Below, one piece after another: positions 59,055 to 64,000 of a DNA stretch of 64,000 bases. This DNA is from Noviherbaspirillum sp. Root189. Lineage in GTDB: Bacteria > Pseudomonadota > Gammaproteobacteria > Burkholderiales > Burkholderiaceae_D. The position numbers and the translations under genes are program-made. The notes under the pieces were generated by a model. It saw only the letters and a program-made list of their open reading frames with translations. It did not search any database and had not been told where the DNA came from. The DNA lies in contig NZ_LMHZ01000013.1 in the NCBI RefSeq assembly GCF_001428545.1, positions 162,650-226,649 of the forward strand. The letters run 5' to 3'. Each line of letters begins with the position of its first letter. The stretch's first letter is position 1.

Positions 59055-60884
59055 TTATTCGATGCGTGTTTTCGATGCCAGAATTGTATAGCGTTGTTGC
59101 TGTGTAGCAAGCACTAACCCGCCGGTCTCGCCAGTATCTTCTTCAGCACGGACGAACTGCCAGCGAATCTGATGGTATTTGGCCACAGCGTCGCGATGCG
59201 CAATGCTGATAATGCTCACCCCCGGCAAATCTTCCAGGATCAGCTTGTACAGGTGTTCTTCCGTTTCCGCATCCAATGCACTGGTGGCCTCGTCGAGGAA
59301 CAGTATGTCGGGCTTGGCAAGCAAGGCGCGCACGAAGGCCAGGCGCTGCTGTTCACCGGGCGACAGACGCTGGCTCCAGTTGTCTGGTTCGTCGAGCTTG
59401 CCACTTAAATGCGGCAGTTTGCACAGTTCGAAGTAATGCTGGATGGCGCGCTCTTTGTATGCGTTTTCCGCAGCGGGATAGGAAACCGCGGCACGCAAAG
59501 TGCCGATCGGCAAATAGCCTTTTTGCGGAAGAAATAACAAGCGTGCATCCTTGGGTATTTCGATGCTGCCTCCGCCGTAAGGCCAGATACCGGCAATCGC
59601 GCGGAACAAGGTCGATTTGCCGCATCCCGAAGGACCAGCCACGAGAATTCGCTGTCCCGGCAGGATATGCGCCTTGAGTGCCGCGGTCAGTGCTGCTCCG
59701 CTGGGTAACTCTAGGGTGACATCGTCAAGCAGGACGGCACCGACGTTATTGCGCGTGACCGTAATGCCCGAGACGCGGGTGCGCGCGGTCACCACCGCCG
59801 CATGGAATCCGGCGAGTCGGTTGACGCTGGCTTTCCAGCTTGCCAGCGAACTGAAGGCATTGATGAACCAGGACAAGGCGTCCTGCACATGGCCGAACGC
59901 AGAACTGATCTGCATCAGGCCGCCCAGCGTGATCGCTCCGGAGAAGTAGCGCGGAGCCCCAACCAGGAACGGAAAAATAATGGCGAATTGCGCATAGAAG
60001 TTTGAAGCAACATTTAAACGCTTGGTGGTGCGCATGATCGTCCACCAGTTATCCCAGATGCGCTGGAAGCGCGTGCCAAGCTGGCCTTTTTCCTGTTCTT
60101 CACCGCGATACAGCGCCACGGCTTCCGCATGTTCGCGGATGCGTACAAGGCCGAAACGAAAGTCAGCTTCAAAACGCTGCTGATAAAAATTTTGAAACAC
60201 CAGTGGTCGCCCAATCCAGAACACGATCAGGGAACCAACACCGGCATAGGCAATTGCAAACCACACCATGTAGCCGGGAATGCTCCACTGCTGGCCATGG
60301 AATATGAAGGCAAGCGGTCCGCTCACCGACCACAAAATTCCGACAAACGAGGCGAGTGAGACAACGCTCGAAAGCAAACCGAGCGACAACGTGAGCGAAC
60401 CATTGGTCAGAAACTGCAGGTCTTCCGCGATACGCTGGTCCGGATTGTCGGCCGTGCCGGTCTGCTCGAGACGGTAGTACGACTGATTCTCCAGCCATTC
60501 ATGCAGATACTGTTTTGTCATCCATGCACGCCAACGCATCTCGAGCGCTTGCATCAGGTAAACGCGATAGATGGCCACGGCGATGTAGATAAAGGCCAGA
60601 TAGGAAAAACGCCAGAGCTGGCTCCTGAACGCGACGAAATCCTTATTTTCGAGCGCATTGTAGAAATCGCGATTCCAGGCGTTGAACAACACGTCCAGGT
60701 ACACCATGCCCAAGGCGAGCGCAATCACCGTCGCCAGCAAGCCGTGCGCCTTCCATTTTTCTTCGGACACCCAGAAGGGCTTGATAAGTTGCCAGACTGC
60801 TCGCCAGTCGGTGCCGGTGGCGCCCGAGGTGGCGATGCCTTTATCGCTTGTATTGATAGTGCTGCCGAATGTGGTTGCGGTCAT
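59055..60884 (-). CDS. YddA/SbmA-like ABC transporter, permease-ATPase fusion
   Basis: 609 residues. The membrane domain (about 30-330) resembles the SbmA/BacA and peroxisomal ABCD families, with FNAWNRDFYNALENKD and RWRAWMTKQYLHEWLE. The ATPase domain has Walker A GPSGCGKSTLFRAIAGIWPYGGG, signature LSPGEQQRLAFVRALL and DILFLDEATSALD. COG4178 proteins move vitamin B12, peptides or acyl-CoAs; specificity is unknown. No substrate-binding gene adjoins. Confidence 0.9.
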   Translation of the reverse strand: MTATTFGSTINTSDKGIATSGATGTDWRAVWQLIKPFWVSEEKWKAHGLLATVIALALGMVYLDVLFNAWNRDFYNALENKDFVAFRSQLWRFSYLAFIYIAVAIYRVYLMQALEMRWRAWMTKQYLHEWLENQSYYRLEQTGTADNPDQRIAEDLQFLTNGSLTLSLGLLSSVVSLASFVGILWSVSGPLAFIFHGQQWSIPGYMVWFAIAYAGVGSLIVFWIGRPLVFQNFYQQRFEADFRFGLVRIREHAEAVALYRGEEQEKGQLGTRFQRIWDNWWTIMRTTKRLNVASNFYAQFAIIFPFLVGAPRYFSGAITLGGLMQISSAFGHVQDALSWFINAFSSLASWKASVNRLAGFHAAVVTARTRVSGITVTRNNVGAVLLDDVTLELPSGAALTAALKAHILPGQRILVAGPSGCGKSTLFRAIAGIWPYGGGSIEIPKDARLLFLPQKGYLPIGTLRAAVSYPAAENAYKERAIQHYFELCKLPHLSGKLDEPDNWSQRLSPGEQQRLAFVRALLAKPDILFLDEATSALDAETEEHLYKLILEDLPGVSIISIAHRDAVAKYHQIRWQFVRAEEDTGETGGLVLATQQQRYTILASKTRIE

Positions 60885-60961
60885 AGATGCTGCATTTAAA
60901 AACGTCTTTCAATCCTGTTGAGTGGAAGACAGTCAAGGCCTTCGCCATCATCCCTGCTACG

Positions 60962-61087
60962 CTACGGGTGCTGAAATGGCACAACCAACCTGATCGGCTT
61001 GGTAGGGAAATTGTCTGCATTCGCGACGCCCGCGATGATCAATGAAATGGTGGCGGCGACATAGGCAGACACGGTCTTCAACTTCAT
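60962..61087 (-). pseudogene. Truncated Bug/TctC-type tricarboxylate-binding protein remnant
   Basis: The 41-codon frame MKLKTVSAYVAATISLIIAG with ANADNFPTKPIRLVVPF is a signal peptide plus the first strand of a Bug-family binding protein (FPTKPIRLVVPF being the hallmark), then QHP and a stop. The remaining roughly 280 residues are absent. It starts 17 bp after the dehydrogenase gene on the same strand, as in intact clusters of these genes. Confidence 0.8.
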
Positions 61088-61103
61088 GGCGTGTCTGCTT
61101 TTA

Positions 61104-62015
61104 TCAAGGTAATTGATCTGGCCCAGTGCCAACCCGCTTGCCGGCGTTGATGCGCTCGAGTGCAAGCAGGGTTGCCGACTGGTCGGCATTCGGTACAAGC
61201 TCCAGGATGCTGCGATAAAGGGCGGTTACTAACTCGGCGACAGGGAGACGTACACCACCAGATGCCGCGGCGATTAAGGCGTTTTCCAAGTCCTTGGTCT
61301 GACTTTTGACTTGTCCGCCGGGGAGAAAATTGCGCTCAAGCATACGCTGTCCGTGGACATCCAGAATGCGGCTTTCCGCAAAGCCTCCCCGAATAGCAGT
61401 CCGCACAGCGGCAGGATCAGCACCGCCGGCTTCGGCGAGCATCAGTGCCTCGGCAACAATGCTAAGGGTGCCACCGACAATCAGCTGGTTGCAGAGCTTT
61501 GCGATCTGGCCGCATCCGGCAGGGCCCACCCGTGTCGGACGGCCAAGGACCTCTAATATTGGTCTGGCGCGAGCAAAATCGTCTTCACTGCCGCCCGCCA
61601 TGATTGCCAGCGTACCGGCTTCCGCACCGAGAACGCCTCCCGACACCGGGGCATCAATAAAGCGCACACCCTGTGCCGCGAGTGTGGAATGGAATTCCTG
61701 CGCTTCTGACTGGCGGGTGGAACTCATGTCGATGACTAGTGTGTCTTGCTGCAAGCCTCTTGCCGCCTGCTCCAACACCGACCGAACAATTGACCCATCT
61801 TCCAGCATGGTAATAACGACATCCGCTTCGCCAACTGCGTCTGCCGGGTGGTCCGCGATGCGTGCATGCCAGGAAGCAAGAGGCTCGGCCTTAGCACGCG
61901 TCCTATTCCATATCGTCACAGGATAGCCTGCTTGCAGTAGGCGTTTTGCCATCGGCGCACCCATCAATCCGACACCGAGAACAGCGATCCTTTGTATTGG
62001 CGCAGAACTACTCAC
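61104..62015 (-). CDS. NAD(P)-dependent beta-hydroxyacid dehydrogenase (GarR/HIBADH-like)
   Basis: 303 residues. Rossmann start RIAVLGVGLMGAPMAKRLLQAGYPVTIWNRT, substrate site DAPVSGGVLGAEAGTL (the DAPVSGG family motif) and the catalytic Lys in GQIAKLCNQLIVGG. Reduces tartronate semialdehyde, succinic semialdehyde or 3-hydroxyisobutyrate in family members. Divergent from the lactonase gene, suggesting a sugar-acid catabolic unit. Confidence 0.92.
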   Translation of the reverse strand: MSSSAPIQRIAVLGVGLMGAPMAKRLLQAGYPVTIWNRTRAKAEPLASWHARIADHPADAVGEADVVITMLEDGSIVRSVLEQAARGLQQDTLVIDMSSTRQSEAQEFHSTLAAQGVRFIDAPVSGGVLGAEAGTLAIMAGGSEDDFARARPILEVLGRPTRVGPAGCGQIAKLCNQLIVGGTLSIVAEALMLAEAGGADPAAVRTAIRGGFAESRILDVHGQRMLERNFLPGGQVKSQTKDLENALIAAASGGVRLPVAELVTALYRSILELVPNADQSATLLALERINAGKRVGTGPDQLP

Positions 62016-62082
62016 GCTTGTCTCCTCTACTGTTACTAATTGATTGCATAATGATGCCCATCATCTCAAAAAAACAACTTCC

Positions 62083-62973
62083 ATGTCGACCGAAGAGATT
62101 CAGCCCTTAATAGACACACCGATGTTGCTAGGCGAGACACCGCTATGGCACCCGGGCGAGTCCACTTTATACTGGATCGATATCGCAGATAAATCTGTAC
62201 ATCGTTTTCGCCCGTCAGATAGGTCGCATCACCGATGGGATGTTCCGTCGGAGCCAGGATGTATTGCTTATTGCGCGGCGGGTGGTCTTCTGGTGGCCAT
62301 GCGTTCCGGCATTGCCAAACTTGATACAGTGAGTGGCGAATTAGCCCCGTACATAAACGCACCATACGACACATCAAAAATCCGTTTCAATGATGGACGT
62401 TGTGATGCCAATGGACGGTTGTGGCTTGGGACACTTTCCGATGACCGAACACAACGAGCAGGTGAGTTATTTTGCATCGATAGAGGAACGCTTCGCTCCG
62501 TGGGACATTCTGTAACGGTTTCCAATGGCGTGGCGTTTAGTGGGGACGGTAAGACTTTGTACCATACTGATACTACGGCCCACACTATCATGGCGTATGA
62601 ATTTGACCTGCCAGCGGGCGAAATCGGTACGAGCCGTGTCTTTCGGCATTTTTCGCCCGATAAGGATTCTGCATACGGTGGCCGCCCGGATGGTGCTGCG
62701 GTTGATAGCGAGGATGCTTATTGGTGTGCTATGTACGAGGGGGGACGACTACTTCGCCTTGCCCCCGATGGGACCGTCTTACGAGAAATTTCACTTCCTG
62801 CGCGCTGTCCGACAATGCTTGCATTTGGCGGAGACGACATGAAAACACTTTTTATTACTACAGTCCGCCATAACCGTTCGCAGGAAGAATTAGCCCAGTA
62901 CCCTCTGTCTGGATACGTACTGACGTGCAGAGTCGAAGTTCCTGGAAGATCCGAGTATGGCTACATCGAATAA
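62083..62973 (+). CDS. SMP-30/gluconolactonase family protein
   Basis: 296-residue beta-propeller lactonase. Metal ligands and blades visible in LGETPLWHPGESTLYWIDI, IRFNDGRCDANGRLWLGTLS, VSNGVAFSGDGKTLYHTDT and GRPDGAAVDSEDAYWCAMY. Hydrolyses aldonolactones. The start is ATG 62083; the upstream TTG extension is not used. Divergent from the dehydrogenase by 67 bp. Confidence 0.92.
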   Translation: MSTEEIQPLIDTPMLLGETPLWHPGESTLYWIDIADKSVHRFRPSDRSHHRWDVPSEPGCIAYCAAGGLLVAMRSGIAKLDTVSGELAPYINAPYDTSKIRFNDGRCDANGRLWLGTLSDDRTQRAGELFCIDRGTLRSVGHSVTVSNGVAFSGDGKTLYHTDTTAHTIMAYEFDLPAGEIGTSRVFRHFSPDKDSAYGGRPDGAAVDSEDAYWCAMYEGGRLLRLAPDGTVLREISLPARCPTMLAFGGDDMKTLFITTVRHNRSQEELAQYPLSGYVLTCRVEVPGRSEYGYIE

Positions 62974-63139
62974 ATTTATGCAAAACGGTACGCAAAGATA
63001 TTGGACCAGTTTCCCTGCTAAGAAGTGTTCTTAAGGCATAAAGGTTGTCGGTCAGCAAACTTATGGTACATCTGCGAAAATATCCTTATTTGGCAACGTT
63101 GCGCACCAGGTTGCTCAATGAGTCGTTTAAAGGACATTC

Positions 63140-63685
63140 ATGATAAAAAACATCCCTTTTTCCCGTACATTTATTGCTGCCGCTATCTTTGGAATACAAA
63201 CAGCAGCGTTTGCTGTGGACGGTGCCTCACTTGAGATAGGTACTGGCAACAAGACACAGATGACCCGCGTTGGACTGCAGTGGAAGTGGGATAGCAAATG
63301 GTGGCAATCGAATGGAACACATATCGGAGGATACTGGGATCTGACCGTCTCTCAATGGCGTGCCGACCGCTTCCGCAATATCCCTGGCAACTCACAGAAT
63401 CTAATTGATATTGGTTTTACACCCGTATTTCGGTGGCAGAGTGATAGCCTCAAGGGCTGGTATGCCGAAGCTGGGATTGGCGCCCATTATCTGAGTGAAA
63501 TATACGACAACAACGATCGCCAGTTTTCAACGAAATTTCAGTTTGGCGACCATTTGGGCATTGGGTATGTGTTTAAGAATAGCCTCGACGTTGGGATACG
63601 GGTTCAGCACTTTTCAAATGCGAGTATCAAGCAACCGAATGACGGCGCTAATTTCGCCGTTCTGCGTGCGAGCTATTCTTTCTGA
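63140..63685 (+). CDS. PagL-like lipid A deacylase family protein
   Basis: 181-residue outer-membrane eight-strand barrel. Signal peptide MIKNIPFSRTFIAAAIFGIQTAAFA. The active-site segment VQHFSNASIKQPNDGANF has the catalytic His157 and Ser159 of PagL, but the third residue, Glu, which in PagL proteins follows within 14 residues, is absent (Ala-Asn instead). The terminal Phe supports outer-membrane assembly. If active it removes a 3-O-acyl chain from lipid A. Confidence 0.8.
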   Translation: MIKNIPFSRTFIAAAIFGIQTAAFAVDGASLEIGTGNKTQMTRVGLQWKWDSKWWQSNGTHIGGYWDLTVSQWRADRFRNIPGNSQNLIDIGFTPVFRWQSDSLKGWYAEAGIGAHYLSEIYDNNDRQFSTKFQFGDHLGIGYVFKNSLDVGIRVQHFSNASIKQPNDGANFAVLRASYSF

Positions 63686-63717
63686 AGAAATTACGCCCAT
63701 ACAAGTATGAATGTTCT

Positions 63718-63741
63718 AGCCCTGCATCGACAGGGCTTTTT
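63718..63741 (+). terminator. Terminator of the PagL-like gene
   Basis: AGCCCTG (63718-63724) and CAGGGCT (63731-63737), then T run to 63741. The following 63742-63914 has no recognised feature. Confidence 0.85.
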
Positions 63742-63914
63742 ATCGCAAGTCGAATTTAAGAAAATCTAGGTCGTAGAAGCCAAAGATCTTTTCATTACGG
63801 TGCATGAGTCGATGCTTTCGCAGTGATACAGCAGATGTCGGGAACGCGCCGGTACGGGAAGATGCAGGGAAGAGGACTAAAGCGATGCTGGATGGGAAGG
63901 AGGCGCTGGAACGC

Positions 63915-63947
63915 AAAAAGCCCCATCCTGTTGGGGATGGGGCTTTT
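63915..63947 (-). terminator. Terminator of the rRNA operon
   Basis: AAAAGCCCCATCC (63916-63928) and GGATGGGGCTTTT (63935-63947), thirteen-base arms, ten bases downstream of the 5S 3' end; T5 on the minus strand. Confidence 0.9.
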
Positions 63948-63957
63948 GGTAATACAA

Positions 63958-64000
63958 GCCTGACGATGACCTACTTTCACACTGGTTGCAGCACTATCAT
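63958..64000 (-). rRNA. rrf: 5S ribosomal RNA, 3' end (cut by window edge)
   Basis: On the minus strand the last 43 bases read to GTGTGAAAGTAGGTCATCGT then CAGGC, the conserved 3' end of betaproteobacterial 5S rRNA. The rest of an rrn operon should lie right of 64000. Confidence 0.9.

Overview
The window reads as a chromosome segment of a betaproteobacterium, most likely a member of the Oxalobacteraceae (Herbaspirillum/Herminiimonas/Collimonas-like). This rests on the housekeeping gene orders dusB-fis-purH...ruvCAB, tyrS-dtd opposite M23-anmK, and rplM-rpsI with argC and erpA, and on tandem Burkholderiales-type porins. The family is inferred from gene order and protein style; no database was searched. 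Core genes look moderately GC-rich, and most intergenic gaps carry classic hairpin-plus-T-run terminators.

Layout. 1-5800 (minus strand): the 5' part of a UvrD-type helicase, then a thiamine operon, thiC-thiS-[insert]-thiG-thiD-thiE. It is headed by a TPP riboswitch whose expression platform can mask the thiC ribosome binding site. A DUF559 nuclease-like gene between near-perfect 40-bp inverted repeats sits between thiS and thiG. 5800-10160 is an accessory island: one 1316-residue protein with a candidate ShET2/EspL-type cysteine protease domain followed by degenerate ankyrin repeats, preceded by a sequence resembling a HrpL-type hrp box. I read it as a candidate type III effector. 10.5-25.6 kb is core: valS, a DUF2147 protein, a hydratase, ruvBA, a small HELAH protein on the opposite strand, ruvC, galU, purH, fis, dusB, a histidine phosphatase, a PEBP protein, dtd and tyrS. 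25.8-32.5 kb: an M23 peptidase and anmK, then erpA, a bactofilin, a coiled-coil protein, argC, rpsI and rplM. Between rplM and an OsmC protein lies a candidate sRNA with two CCUCC-rich patches. 33.5-39.1 kb: coq7, two tandem porins with a conserved upstream block, a DUF3025 protein and pyrC. 39.3-46.3 kb is a glutamate/aspartate block: gltIJKL, a second binding protein, glutamate dehydrogenase and a HypT-like LysR regulator. 46.3-64 kb: an Atm1-like exporter, a thioesterase, a Tat-exported PhoD phosphatase, fadD, a lipoprotein peptidase with a molybdopterin oxidoreductase, an M20 hydrolase with a DUF2891 protein, a DUF3047 protein, a YddA/SbmA-like ABC protein, a decayed tricarboxylate-binding-protein remnant beside a hydroxyacid dehydrogenase and an SMP-30 lactonase, a PagL-like protein, and the 3' end of a 5S rRNA gene entering from the right.

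How the parts work together. The thi genes make the thiazole and pyrimidine halves of thiamine and join them under TPP feedback. gltIJKL imports glutamate/aspartate that GdhA can deaminate to 2-oxoglutarate. purH/fis/dusB/ruvABC and the tRNA synthetases are growth and repair functions. The effector region is the main accessory feature and implies that a type III secretion system is encoded elsewhere in the genome. No CRISPR array, insertion sequence, prophage or tRNA gene was recognised.
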